Position numbers and translations under genes: made by a program. Of a stretch of 64,000 nt of DNA, positions 47,936 to 59,493 are shown piece by piece. The stretch's first letter is position 1; each line of letters starts with the position of its first letter. Source of the stretch: Saccopteryx bilineata (lineage: Eukaryota > Chordata > Mammalia > Chiroptera > Emballonuridae); the NCBI RefSeq assembly GCF_036850765.1, contig NC_089498.1, forward strand, positions 51,263,795-51,327,794, in the 5' to 3' direction. The notes below the pieces were generated by a model. That model did no database searches. It saw nothing but the letters and a program-made list of their open reading frames with translations, and had not been told where the DNA came from.

Positions 47936-49278
47936 TTTATATCAGTTCTACATAAAGCTGCTAAAAATGAATCATTGTGTAGTCTAAATGGAGAATGAAC
48001 TATGGGGGAGAAGATGAGACTGGAAGCCAGGAGCCCCATTGGAGGATCCACATAAAGAATGAGAATAGCTTCAACTCGATGGGGGTGGCAGGCAGAGCAA
48101 ATGGAAAGAAGTGGACTACCATAGTAATTATATGTGGAATTCATTTATCTCCATAGTGGACTCTCTAATTGTATTGGGAACAGTATCTGGAAAAGGGAGA
48201 GTTTTCTCATCTTTGTTGGATGGTTTTACAAGTGCACTTTAACTCAAAAGAAAAGTGCAAAGAGACAAAACCATATGATCCTTTGGGGGAATTATGAATA
48301 TTATTTTGACTGTTGAAGTATAGAGTTGATGAGGGTGATGACGGGAAATTTGGAAACAGAACTGAACCCAATTGTGAATAGCTTGGTATGTCACTAAAGA
48401 ACGTATGACTTTATGTAGTAGGCAGGCAGTGAAAAACCATTGAATAGTTTGGGACAGGTCACACGGTTTTTTGAAGATTAACCTATATCTGTAGAATGCT
48501 CTGAAGGTAGAATGCAGGTCTTTTAGGTAGTGAGACTAGATAAGGAAAGCTAATGAAGTCTTAAATTGGAACTGTTGAAATCAAGATGGAAAGGTGATTG
48601 ATAAGTCAGGGACTATGTACAGTGTTGGTCAACTGATCCTGACTGAATCATCAGATAAGAGGGAGAAGAACATTTATGGCTGGGCACACGGTCAGATGCA
48701 TGCTGCACTGTGCCACCTACAGAGCCAAAATGAGTTGTCAGGGTTTTCTTTATTTTGTGTGGAAAGCATTGTTTTATGGATGGAGGATGGATCAAAGAAC
48801 AGGAAATAGGGTAAGTACAGTTGTGCATGTGGTTTTTCTATATGTAGTACCAGAATAAAGCCTTTTCCATGATCAAAATAATTTTTACCTTTCCTGAGCT
48901 AAGGGGCTCTGGCAATCTAGGTCCCAAATCATCGTTATATCACAGTGGTGAGCACTAGATACTTTTTACATTTAATACATTTAAAACAGTTGCTGGTTTC
49001 CTAGGAAACCAATGCTTGAATCCTGTATAACCAAACTTTACCATAGCTACTAGTTATACAACATCTCAGCAGAAAAAAAAGCCTTAGGTTTAAATAAAGG
49101 AATAAAAATGTAGGTTGCTGAAATAGTTATATGCATTTTGCCTTTTCTTTTCAAAAAAGAAAAAAAGCTACAACCTCAAAATAGATCTTCCACTCAAAAG
49201 GAATATGTGTGTACAGAAAATAAATATGGTTGTGTAAAATATATATATATCTAAAACATCTTGTCAGATTTTATCATC
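47936..49278. other. Intronic sequence, partly ancient-repeat-like
   Basis: AGGCAGGCAGTGAAAAACCATTG and GGTCACACGGTTTTTTGAAG at 48420-48480 recall the same unassigned old repeat as at 45500. No gene. Confidence 0.35.
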
Positions 49279-49291
49279 TTGATGAGTTTCT

Positions 49292-49447
49292 TTTTTTATT
49301 ATTAATTTTAATAGGATGACATTGATAAATCAGGGTACATATGTTCAGAGAAAACATCTCCAGGTTATTTTGACATTTGATTATGTTGCATTTCCATCAC
49401 CCAAAGTCAAATTGTCTTCCGTCACCTTCTATCTGGTTTTCTTTGTG
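49292..49447 (-). mobile_element. Bat L1 3' end, 5'-truncated
   Basis: Antisense of GATGTTTTCTCTGAACATATG...CCTGATTTATCAATGTCATCC...AATTAATAATAAAAAAA. The same L1 tail occurs in sense at 58165-58440. TSD TTGATGAGTTTCT at 49279-49291 and 49448-49460, perfect. Confidence 0.9.
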
Positions 49448-49460
49448 TTGATGAGTTTCT

Positions 49461-51290
49461 GAAGCTGGAATTCCTTTTTTATTTTTTATTTTTTGGCTTC
49501 TCATTAAATTCATAAGCACATTTCCCAGGGATGTTGCTAGTTAAAATTTAGAAAGCCGTGGTGACATATGGGCTTGAACCAGATCTGGATGTATTCTGAA
49601 AATAGATTTGATGATTAAAGTGCCAGACCAGTTTGTTTTGTTCAGATATTTAATTTTATTGTACATAAGGAAAATTGGAATAAGGGGGAATTAGGGAACT
49701 AAATGTAATATTTCCAGTTGGCAATCTCTTCTTGATTGCTCTTAAACATATTTATGTCCACGGTGATGTGATTTTGGTGTCAAGCAGGTTAAGTAGTTTT
49801 CATTTTCCAAATTCATATGAATGCTGCACTAGGTTGATATGGTACATGGGTTGATTTCTTAAAACATTGTCAGCATATTATGGTGTCATCTGATACATAC
49901 AAGGTTGTAGTCAGCAGAAATTGGAATTAAAGATTATAAAAGCTCTATTGGGTTCATCTTGGCAGCCAGAAAGCTTACTTTTGATTCAACAGACACCAAA
50001 ATCGCTCATTAATTGGCAACATGGAACAATAATTTTTGACTTCTGTGCCAACTTCCCGTTTTTCTCATAAACTACCAGATAGCCATAGGCTTTTTATAAT
50101 TCAAATTACACTGTGTAGGACAATGTGGTGAAAGAGCTATTGGCTTTGCAGTGAGACTGACATGGATACTAATTCAGTCATTAGTGGGAGTGGGAGGTCC
50201 AGAGACTTTAATGGACTAAATAAAAAAATGTACAGCTAGTCAGTGGTACAGGTAGGAAAAGGAGCTAGTTTTTCTGACCCTTTAGGCTGCTGCAGTGCCT
50301 TTCTGTTCCTTTAAAGCTTTTGATTGAGTGTAAGGATAGCATTGTGTTATACAGGGCATTAACTATGAATAGTTGTTATATGAAGCCAACCAATGATACT
50401 TCCTATCTCCACTTTCCACTTCCTTCTTACCCCCCTTGATGTGATTGGCTTCTCCCAGGAGAGAAAATTATCAAATGAAACTGTTGATTAAATGATTTTA
50501 AAAAAATCCTTATTCCCAAATACCTAGAGAGCAATGGATTTCTATAAGGGAGAGTCTATTTAAAACTCAAAACAATTAAAATTTGCATAGTCAAATTACA
50601 TTAGCACATTATAAGTAGAAAGAAACTGTTTTAAGTATCATCAACCAGTTACAGTGGTAGGAATATTTTGAATATTCTATTTCAAAACACTAAAAAAAAA
50701 AAAAAAAAAACAAAGAAAAGGAAAAGCCTTAATTAAAATATATCGTTTTTGCCAAACACAGCTCTTTTCCACTGAAAGTAGCTATTTCTGTAGTAGCAGT
50801 TGGAGTTGCACCTATGAGCTTCACACTCAGAACACAGAAATGCATTTAAGGGAAGCAGAATTTCCAGTGGAACACTTCAGAGAAAATCAGCCCATAATAT
50901 ACAACACAGGCTGCTGTGATCATTTATTTAAAATTCTCTCCCCCTGCCCCATACTTACAGCTTAATTGATTTTTTTAGTCTAAAATAGTCTACAATTCAA
51001 CATCCTCCAATATTTAGCTTTAAAACATTTATTCAGCTCTATTCCCTGTCTTTCAAAGTGAGGATTATAGTCTAGTGAAAATTCTTTTAATTCTACATCA
51101 CTCCTGTATAACATGATTAGGTAAATATGTAAAAGCACACGCTCATATGAAAGCTTGGGAGACTGCAAACTTCTTCTTGAGAGTTTTTTAGGATGAAGGG
51201 AGATAGCATTTATCTCTGTCAGGCAGGGGGTGGGTGGGTGAGGGAAGTAGAGAGTAATTAGGTCCAAACAGGACCTAATTAAAAAAAAAA
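49461..51290. other. Intronic sequence with a poly(A) tract at about 50692-50710
   Basis: About 19 A in a row. No attached element recognised. No gene. Confidence 0.4.
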
Positions 51291-51294
51291 CAAA

Positions 51295-51492
51295 AAAACC
51301 CTTATGGATACAAACAACAGTGTAGAAATTGCCGGGCTGGGAAAGTATAGGAGTGATAAATGGTGATAGGTGAAGACTTGATTTAGGGGGGTGAGCACAC
51401 AATATGGTGTACACAGAGAGATGTGTTGCAGTATTGGGCACTTGAAACTTGCATAATTCTGTTAACTGGTGTCATCCCAATAAAATTCAACT
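51295..51492 (+). mobile_element. L1 3' UTR fragment
   Basis: GTGATAAATGGTGATAGGTG, GGTGAGCACACAATATGGTG, GAGATGTGTTGCAGTATTGG and GGTGTCATCCCAATAAAATTC match the 3' end also seen at 57010-57205. Confidence 0.75.
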
Positions 51493-51522
51493 AAGGAAAA
51501 GAATAGAAACAACCACATTGAT

Positions 51523-52118
51523 TTTTTAACTTTTTTTTAATCACAGTTTATATTTAATATTATTCTGTATTAATTTTCTATATACAGCAGAGAGGTTAGA
51601 AAATCATATACTTTTACAGAGTGGTCCCCCAATGTTTCAAGTACCCGCCCAACCCCATACATAGTTATCACAATGTTACTAACTATATTCCTTATGCTAT
51701 AATCTACATCTCTGTGGCTATTCTGTAACTTCCAATTTCTTTTGCTTAAGCCCTTTACCTTTTCCCAACCCCCCTCCCCTCTGACAACTGTCAGCCTATT
51801 CTCTGTATATATGAGTCTTTCTAGTTTGTTTGTTTATTTTGTTTTCTAGATTCCACACATAAGTGAAATCATATGGTGTTTGTCTTTCTCTCTGACTTAT
51901 TTCACTTATCATAGTACCCTGTAGGCCAACTAATTCAAAAGATTATATGCATCCGTATGTTAATTGCAGCAGTATTTGTAATAACCAAGATATGGGAGCA
52001 ACCCAAGTGCCCATCAATAGATGAATGGAGAAAAAAGCTGTGGTACATTTACACAATGGAATAATACTTGGACATAAAAATGAGGGAAATCTTACCTTTT
52101 GAGACAGCATAAATAGGC
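51523..52118 (-). mobile_element. Twin-primed (5'-inverted) L1 insertion
   Basis: 51523-51935 is an L1 3' UTR on the minus strand, with a T-rich left end and the antisense of GTGAAATAAGTCAGAG and CATATGATTTCACTTATGTG. 51940-52118 is the immediately preceding L1 segment on the plus strand (ATATGGGAGCAACCCAAGTGCC, ATCAATAGATGAATGG, CACAATGGAATAATACTTGG). Possible TSD CACATTGAT (51514-51522) and CATGTTGAT (52119-52127). Confidence 0.8.
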
Positions 52119-52127
52119 CATGTTGAT

Positions 52128-52784
52128 ATTCTAAAGTGATACTTCCAAACTTATTTCCTAAAGAGAGACAACGAGCAATTGGTCAGTTGTATTGATTGAC
52201 TGCTGCCTCTATGTGTGCATGCCCACGTGTTTGGGGTGCGGAGGGGCTGCTGGAGTGGGGGGAAGGGAATGTAAATCACCTTCCTCCTGTTTTGGCTATT
52301 CTTTTGAAGTCCAGAAACATTTTGAAAAGGAATAGAAGAAATCAAAGAGATAACATCATCTAAGATTGGTGGAGCTGGTGTTCTGGAGGGTCATTAATAT
52401 ATAAAATATTCTGATTTTGCTGAGAATAAAGGAAGGGGCAGATTAAAATGGCTCATTTATTGTTTGTCTGCTTTACTCTTTTCAACTAAATAGTAACTGA
52501 AGTATATTGAAAAGTTAGAACTTATACTACATTTTATTTGTTTCCATAAATGACAGAGCTCAAGTACGTGAGCAATTAAGCTCAATGTTTAAGGATTTAC
52601 CACTAAAATGATATTTTCTTCTGCAAATGTGTTTATTACTGCTAGGTCAATGAAGACTAAAACTTATCTAAATATTTGTTTTGACTTATTCAGTGACAAT
52701 TTACCTTGTGCATAGTACAAAGAAGCATAAATTTAAGGAATGGAAAATATTGTAATAAATTATACTTTAAAAATTCTAAGAGAC
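52128..52784. other. Intronic sequence, nothing recognised
   Basis: No gene or repeat that I can name. Confidence 0.4.
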
Positions 52785-52792
52785 CACTATAT

Positions 52793-53113
52793 CAGGGGTC
52801 AGGAACCTTTTTGGCTGAGAGAGCCATGAACGCCACACATTTTAAAATGTAATTTTGTGAGAGCCATACAACAACCCGTGTATTTACGCATTATCCAATA
52901 AAAATTTAGTGTTTGTCCCGGAGGACAGCTGTGATTGGCTCCAGCCACTCGCAACCATGAACATGAGCGGTAGGAAATGAATGGATTGTAATACATGAGA
53001 ATGTTTTATGTTTTTAACGTTATTATATTTTTTATTAAATATTTGTCTGCGAGTCAGATGCAGCCATCAAAAAAGCCACATCTGGCTCGCTAGCCATAGG
53101 TTCCCAACCCCTG
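52793..53113 (-). mobile_element. Non-autonomous hAT MITE derived from the 27625 element family
   Basis: Begins CAGGGGTCAGGAACCTTTTTG and ends with the complement of CAGGGGTTGGGAACCTATGG. 8-bp TSD CACTATAT (52785-52792) and CACTATTT (53114-53121). Read on the minus strand, its first about 240 bases follow 27625-28075 (minus the SINE) and its last about 60 follow 30463-30526, so it is the autonomous element with the transposase region deleted. Confidence 0.93.
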
Positions 53114-53121
53114 CACTATTT

Positions 53122-54190
53122 GAAAAATAGAAAGAGGGAGATCAAGTGAGAGAAAAGAGAGATTATTGTCAACTGTTATTTTTACCCAGATTTGGGAAAG
53201 GTAAGGCTAGATCCTAATAAATTAATGTTTAAAGTTAACTTGTAAGAATAATATGAGAAGAATTGGGTAAACAGTAGCAAAATAAAGTCAAGGCAAGGCT
53301 GTTGGGGGTAGAAGAGGCTGAGTACATTCACAGGCTGAGGGAAGGAGGGGCTTTATTCTAGAGAGGCAGCTCTGGGAGTAGAGGGAAGAAAAGTACCTGG
53401 TGTGTGCCTGATAGATCTGGAGTTCTTTCTCATCTCTGTCAATTGATCACTGATTGGGAGAGGTAGGCAATTTGCATAACTTTTTGAGACTCAAATTAAA
53501 TAACAAATGTAAAGTCCATGTATGAATAATGAGAGGCTCTTTCAATATAATGCATTATTCTTTTATCCTAAAATATATTGGCAGGGCATATAGGCCCTCT
53601 GCCTCTCTAAATTGTTTCAATCATGTGTTCTTTGCCTCCTGTAGAAGACAGACCAAGCAGAGGACACTGGGATGGTTCTAGCCTCACTCAGAAAGAGTAG
53701 AAGGTAACTATAAACCCTACAAACAGTTAGAACTCTTTAGTTCCTCAGGTCGCTGCCCGCTGGACTTGGGTACAAAATGAAGGACATGGGATAGTCATGA
53801 AAGGGCATTCCAGTAAGTGTAGGATACACAATATTTATGCACCGTGAGGATCAAAGCAACATAAAATGAGGTGAACACAAATGGAAGAGAGGAAAGCAGG
53901 AGATGGGAGAAATAACAGGAAAGGTTTATGCAGGAGTTTTTTGCAGGAATTGAATTGTCAGCTAGCCTTGGAAGAAGAAGAACCTGAATTGACTGAATTC
54001 AAGAAGTAGGTAATAGGCCAGTGGGAAATGATGGAAGAGCCAGACCAAGGAGATGAGATCTGATAAGAAATAAGGACCAATAAGCAATTTCTATGCTAGA
54101 CAATGTTTTGGTAAAATTGATATCTGAGGATGATTTTCCTATCATTTACCATCTTGACATAGGATGAGTAAAGGTGGGGGCTGGAGGATC
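53122..54190. other. Intronic sequence, nothing firmly recognised
   Basis: Purine-rich, with phrases such as AGAGCCAGACCAAGGAGATGAG that may belong to an ancient repeat. Not assignable. Confidence 0.35.
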
Positions 54191-54205
54191 AGGCAGAAGA
54201 TTATT

Positions 54206-54586
54206 ATTATTAGTAGTAGTATTATTGTATTTTTCTGAAGTTGGAACCGGGGAGGCAGTCAGACAGACTCCCGCATGAGCCCAACTGGGATCCACCCAGC
54301 ATGCCCACCAGGGGGCGATGCTCTGCTCATCTGGGGCATTGCTCTGTTGCAACCAGAGCCATTCTAGCACCTGAGGCAGAAGCCACAGAGCTATCCTCAG
54401 TGCCCAGGCCAACTTTGCTCCAATGGAGCCTTGGCTGCGGGAGGGGAAGAGAGAGACAGAGAGGAAGGGGAGGGGGAGGGGTGGAGAAACAGATGGGTGC
54501 TTCTCCTGTGTGCCCTGGCAGGAATCAAACCTGGGACTCCTGCACGCCAGGCCGACACTCTACCACTGAGCCAACCGGCCAGGGCT
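54206..54586 (-). mobile_element. VES/Rhin-1-like SINE
   Basis: Minus-strand head GCCCTGGCCGGTTGGCTCAG, complete internal segments, A-rich end with TAATAA. TSD AGGCAGAAGATTATT (54191-54205) and AGGCAGGAGATTATT (54587-54601), one mismatch. Confidence 0.93.
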
Positions 54587-54601
54587 AGGCAGGAGATTAT
54601 T

Positions 54602-55080
54602 GAAGGCATAAGGTTACCAAGTTGGAAGAGGCTGTGGATTCATAAAAGGAAGAGAGTGGGCAGATCTGAGAAATCTTGGAGAAGCATACCTGATGACTTG
54701 TTTTTGGTTTTAGTAAACCTGTGTGTGATCATTTGTTCTGCTCTCCATTATTATGGAGCAAGTTTTGAAGAAGTGCAGTGTAATTTTTCTGTATTATAAT
54801 AAACACTTAAATAGTTAAATTTTCCAACTTTTGTGGCCCTGTATCCCAATTATAGACAACCTGGACTACTCAAACAGTGTGTGATCTTTATTTCAGTTAT
54901 GAAACAATAAAAATTCTGATTATGCAATGGGTCCCATCACACTTCTGTTTTTCAAGTATAGTGGATTTTGTTTCTCATCCTGAGTTCTGTTTGATGTTGT
55001 ATTCTTATACTACTATATCAGCACTTTAGCCAATTCCCTTGCTCTTAATTGCAATCAATAATTGAGGTTTTGGGTAATGA
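54602..55080. other. Intronic sequence, nothing recognised
   Basis: AT-rich spacer. Confidence 0.4.
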
Positions 55081-55315
55081 AACAAATGACATAATGAGTA
55101 ATAATTCCATTTTCTAGAGTGCACACTTTGTTCTGAGCATGTTGTTAGGACCTCATGGGCATTGATTGCTAGTGCTTGCAACCATTTGTTGAATGCTTCC
55201 TATGTGCCTGAACTTGTATGCTCAGCATTTTGCATGAATAATATCATGTAATTTTCTTAACAATTAAGAACTAGCTAGTGTTAATTTAATTTTTATAGAT
55301 CAAGGAGACAAGTCA
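55081..55315 (+). repeat. MIR-like fragments
   Basis: TCTAGAGTGCACACTTTGTTC and, further on, TTGAATGCTTCCTATGTGCC, GTTCAACAATTAAGAACTAGC-like segments match the 5' part of MIR twice. Confidence 0.5.
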
Positions 55316-55556
55316 GGGATCTAATGGAGTTATTGCTTTACTACAACAGAATCAGTTGATGATAATTTTTTAAAAGGACTACACTGATATATCTTATTGA
55401 TTCCTTAAATGAAACGTAACAGCTCTCAGTGGAGTCAAGATGAGACATGGTGGCATTTTTAGTTATTTTCTTAGATATAATTCCATTTCCAAAATGAATC
55501 TGGAACATCTATCTGTTTCTTTTTATGGAAATATCAGTAACTTTTTAAAAACTGCG

Positions 55557-55954
55557 CTGCCCTGGCCGGTTGGCTCTACAAGAGAGCATCATCCGAAGTG
55601 TAGAAGTCCCGGGTTCGATTCCCGGCCAGGGCACACAGGAGAAGCACCCATCTGCTTCTTCACCCTTCCCCCTCTCCTTTCTCTCTATTTTTATCTTATC
55701 CTCTTGCAGCCAAGGCATTGGAGCAAAGTTGGTCCGGGCACTGAGGATGGCTCCATGGCTTCCACCTCACGCGCTAGAATGGCTTTGGTTGCAACAGAGC
55801 AATGCCCTAGATGAGCAGAGCATCGTTCCCTAGTGGGCATGCCAGGTAGATCCTGGTTGGTTGCACGTAGGAGTCTCTCTGCCTCCCTGCTTCTCACTTT
55901 AGAAAAATACAAAAAACAAACAAAAAGCAAAAATAAATAAATAAATAAACAAAC
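55557..55954 (+). mobile_element. VES/Rhin-1-like SINE with well preserved tRNA-like head
   Basis: GCCCTGGCCGGTTGGCTC head, GGGTTCGATTCCCGG B-box, complete body, (AAAT)n/(CAAA)n tail. Flanks AAACTGCG and AAACTGCC act as a short TSD. Confidence 0.9.
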
Positions 55955-56099
55955 AAACTGCCGTAACTTTTGTGGCTATCTGACAGTATCCTGCCTCTTG
56001 AAACAGTGATGATGTCTTTATCACTGGGAAGTTTTCATTAAAAGCTCAATGACAATTTACTGCAGGTGTCATAGATTTTGAATGTGGGGAAGGGAAATA

Positions 56100-56561
56100 T
56101 AGTTGACTCTTGAATGACATAGGTTTGAACTGTATTGGTCTGTTTATATGTGGACTTTAAAAAATAAATATATTAGAAAAAATTTTGGAAATTTGCCACA
56201 ATATCATGATTTGTGACAAATTCAACAATTTGAAGATTTGTGACAAGTGCAGATGAATCACTTCACCTAGAAATATCAAAAAATTAAGAAAAAAACTAGA
56301 TACATCATGAATACATAAAATATATAAACATAGTTTGTCTTTTTTATGATTTTCTTAATAACATTTTCTTTAGCTTACCTTATTGTTATGAATACAGTAT
56401 ACAATACATATAATATACAACTATGTGTTAATTGACTTTTTATGTATAATGAAATTTCCAGTCAACAGTAAAGTTTTGGGGGAGTCAAAGTTATTCAGAG
56501 ATTTTTGACTCTATGGGGGAGTCAGTGTTCTTATTCCTCATGTTGTTCAAGGGTCAGCTAT
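56100..56561. mobile_element. Tigger-type (TcMar) DNA transposon remnant
   Basis: Left end AGTTGACTCTTGAATGACATAGG and right end TTGTTCAAGGGTCAGCTA are inverted copies of the Tigger terminus; AATAAATATATTAGAAAAAATTTTGG and TTTTGGGGGAGTCAAAGTTATTC are family landmarks. The interior is largely deleted, so it is non-autonomous. Confidence 0.8.
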
Positions 56562-57000
56562 AGTAATAAATGGCTTTTGAGATCTCTCCCAACCCTGAGA
56601 TTCTAAATTCCATTAAAACTATTTCAGCATGCAGTTTAGACCAGAGCAGCTATTTTAGGTCAGTGTTTTATAGCTTTTGGCCAAAGGTCTTTCAAAGGTT
56701 AACAGAGCAAAGAGAAGAGGATGGATATAATAAGAATTGGGGGAAAAATTAAAACAGAAACAACATTGTAGTAATTCTCTGTGGAAAAGTGAGTAATTTT
56801 TAAGGATAAAATTTAGAAGAGAAATCCTTTGATTAGCATAGGCCTTGTCCTTTTTATTTTTGTGTATAAAATAATCTCTGATATTTTTTTAAAGCTAGTA
56901 AAAAAAAAAGTAAGTGGTTTCAAAAAGTGATGTTTCTCAAAGGTGAAGGGTTTAAGCAGACAAACAAACAAACAAACAAACAAAACAAACAACAAAAAAC
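56562..57000. other. Intronic sequence ending in a (CAAA)n run
   Basis: (CAAA)n at about 56959-56990. Otherwise unassigned. Confidence 0.5.
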
Positions 57001-57004
57001 CCTC

Positions 57005-57208
57005 CTAGACAGACAGTAGTATGGTGATTACCAGAGGAAGCAGAGGTGGGGGGAGGAAGGAGAGAGTAAAGGGGATAAGTGGTGATGGAAGGAGACTTGA
57101 CTTGGGTGGTGAACACACAATACAGTATACAGATGATGTGTTATAGAATTGTACACCTGAAACCTAGAGAATTTTATTCATCAGTGTTACCCCAATAAAT
57201 TCAATAAA
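57005..57208 (+). mobile_element. L1 3' UTR fragment
   Basis: GTAGTATGGTGATTACCAGAGG, GGGGATAAGTGGTGATGG, GAACACACAATACAGTATAC, AGAATTGTACACCTGAAACC and CCCCAATAAATTCAATAAA are characteristic of a mammalian L1 3' end. Confidence 0.85.
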
Positions 57209-57299
57209 AAAGAAAAAAAAGTAGTGTTCATATTCAGTGAGTTTCTAAAGTAGCTAAAGTTTTCAAGGAAACATTACAAATGATATTGATAGCTCTGTT

Positions 57300-57530
57300 T
57301 ATTATTATAACAGCGCGCTTTTATTGAGCACTTTTATCTGTGCCAAACTGTACTAAATGTTTTTCATTGCTTTCCTCTGTAATTTTTATACTAACCCCAT
57401 GAGACAAGGATTATTATTAGCATCTGTTTTCAAATGAGGATTTAAGTTTCAGAAAAATAAAGCAACTTGCCTAAGGATAGTATCTCTAATACAACACAGA
57501 TCTGATATTTGTGTCGGCCCTCTGTACCCT
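57300..57530 (+). repeat. MIR SINE
   Basis: TTTTATTGAGCACTTTTATC, TGTGCCAAACTGTACTAAATG, CCCCATGAGACAAGGATTATTATTAG, AAATGAGGATTTAAG and AGCAACTTGCCTAAGGATAG follow MIR in order. Confidence 0.8.
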
Positions 57531-58160
57531 ACTATTCTTCTTGCCTCTGCAGAGTATTCTATTCCATCTATAGTAAATGACTGTATCTGTTGTGCTTATT
57601 TATGGCTTAGCTTGCCCTAAAGATAAAGCATCCTTGCTTGGATAAGCAAGGTTAATTGAAGGAAGGAGCAATGGCATGTTATTGGTTCTGAATGTTAAAC
57701 TTCAAATTATTTTGAAACCTGGTCTCTTAGAAACTGAATGTGTGACTGTTACATTTTAGATAAGATAATAAAACAATTAAGTGAAGTTCTAAGTTATATC
57801 TTAGAATTGAATACATATAGGTTACTTTGCTCCAGGTTACTTTCACAAGCTCACTTGTGAAATTCCTATTATATTTAATATTGAGGGAATGTCCCTCTTC
57901 ATCAGCTTGGGCTACTTGTACCCAATTGTTTTAGGTAAAGTAAAATTAAATTAAATTTTTAGTGAGTGATAGAAAACTAAAGGATGTAATTAAAATCTTT
58001 AAATGTTGTCTATTTTTGGAATTTTTACTCTTGAACTTTTGCTTGAGAATATAAATTTATTTTATAAAACTTAATTCTTTCAATATTTAGATAAATCTTC
58101 TCAGTTATCTAGAATGCCAAATTAAGTCCTGAAGAAAAATCTAGAGTATCAAAAATACAA
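57531..58160. other. Intronic sequence, nothing recognised
   Basis: Contains one member of a 39-bp near-duplicate pair (57891-57929). Confidence 0.4.
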
Positions 58161-58164
58161 ATTT

Positions 58165-58440
58165 TAGATTCATGGTGCAGACAGAGCGAAATAAATAAAT
58201 CAGAAAAAACTAAAAACTATATGATTCCATACATAGGTGGGACATAAAAATGAGACTCAGAGACATGGATAAGAGTGTGAGGGTTATGGGGTGGGGGGGA
58301 GGAGAGGGAGGAGGTTAGGAGAGGAGAGGACTTTGAGTGATGGAAATGCAGCATAATCAAATGTCAAAATAGCCTAGAGATGTTTTCTCTGAACATATGT
58401 ACCCTGATTTATCAATGTCACTCCATTAAAATTAATTTTT
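58165..58440 (+). mobile_element. Bat L1 3' end
   Basis: AGACAGAGCGAAATAAATAAATC, GATTCCATACATAGGTGGG, GGAAATGCAGCATAATCAAATG, GATGTTTTCTCTGAACATATG and CCTGATTTATCAATGTCACTCC; sense copy of the tail found inverted at 49292. Confidence 0.88.
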
Positions 58441-58451
58441 AAAAAAAGCAG

Positions 58452-58604
58452 GCATGGGGCAGTGAGAGAGAGAGAGAGAAGTGGAGGAGGAGCAGGAAGC
58501 ATCATCTCCCATATGTGCCTTGACCAGGCAGTCCCAGAGTTTCAAACCAAGGACCTCAGCATTCAAGGTTGATACTTTATCTACTGTGCCACTACAGATC
58601 AGAT
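58452..58604 (-). mobile_element. Short-type bat SINE, truncated and diverged
   Basis: Minus-strand TCTGATCTGTAGTGGCACAG head, ATAAAGTATCAACCTTGAATG, CATATGGGAGATGATGCTTCC and a CT run. It lies next to the L1 A-rich tail. TSD not clear. Confidence 0.8.
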
Positions 58605-58834
58605 GATGTAGTGAGAAGTTTGTATTAGATGGTTTGCAATGCCCATCCAAGTATGATGTTCTCTGATTTAAATTTCTGTAATGAACTCGGTACATTGGAC
58701 ATAAATACATAATAGACCAGGCAGAATATTTAGTGAACTGCAATTTTTTTTTCTTATTAGCAAGAATGCTACAGATATACTAAATGTTCCTAGTTATTTT
58801 GCAAAGATGATTTAAGGAAGCCAAGCCAAGAAAC

Positions 58835-59330
58835 ATTTTAGTAATTTTCTGTTACTGTTATCGCACATTACTACAAACATAGTGGCTTAAAATGATACAA
58901 ATTTATTATCTGATAGTTTGGTAGATTAGAAGTCTGATGAAGGAGTCGGCAGAGCTAGGTTCCTTTCTGGAAGGTCTAAGGGAAGGCTTGTCTGTTTCCT
59001 GGTCTTTTTTAGTTCTGGAGACTGCCCATGTTCCCTGGCTCTTGACTCTCTTCCATCTTCAAAACTAGCAATAACTCACCCACTTTTTTCTTACATTGCA
59101 TCACTCTGATTCTGGTTCTCTTGTCTCTCTTCATCAGCCTGGGCTACTTGCACCCAATTGTGATTACATTGGACCCAAGTGAATATTCCGAAGTAATCTT
59201 CCGTCTCCAAATCCATACCCTTAATAAAATCTGCAAGTCCTTTTTGCCATGAAAGAAAATATAATCCCAGGTTCCAGGAATTAGAATATAGACATCTTTG
59301 GAGAGCCACTGTTCTGCCTTTTATAGGCAT
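58835..59330 (-). mobile_element. MLT1-like MaLR LTR, antisense
   Basis: CTGTTACTGTTATCGCACATTAC, AAACATAGTGGCTTAAAATG, ATACAAATTTATTATCTGATAG, TAGAAGTCTGATGAAGGAGTCGG, AAATCTGCAAGTCC and AATCCCAGGTTCCAGGAATTAG are the antisense of MLT1/MaLR landmarks. It carries an unusual stretch at 59123-59161. Confidence 0.65.
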
Positions 59331-59493
59331 GAATAGTTTTTGTTTAATAGTTTAAAATGGTCTTTGATGGAAGAATTTATTATATACCATTTTTGCTGAT
59401 AGATTTAGTCATAACTTAGGGCCCATTAATTATTCTTTCTCTACATTCTATATAGAGGCATATTCCAACTATCTCTAATTAAATAACTATGGA

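Noticed and set aside
50980..51441. 153-codon minus-strand frame
   Set aside because: Its left half runs through unassigned intron and its right half crosses an L1 3' UTR in antisense; no family similarity.
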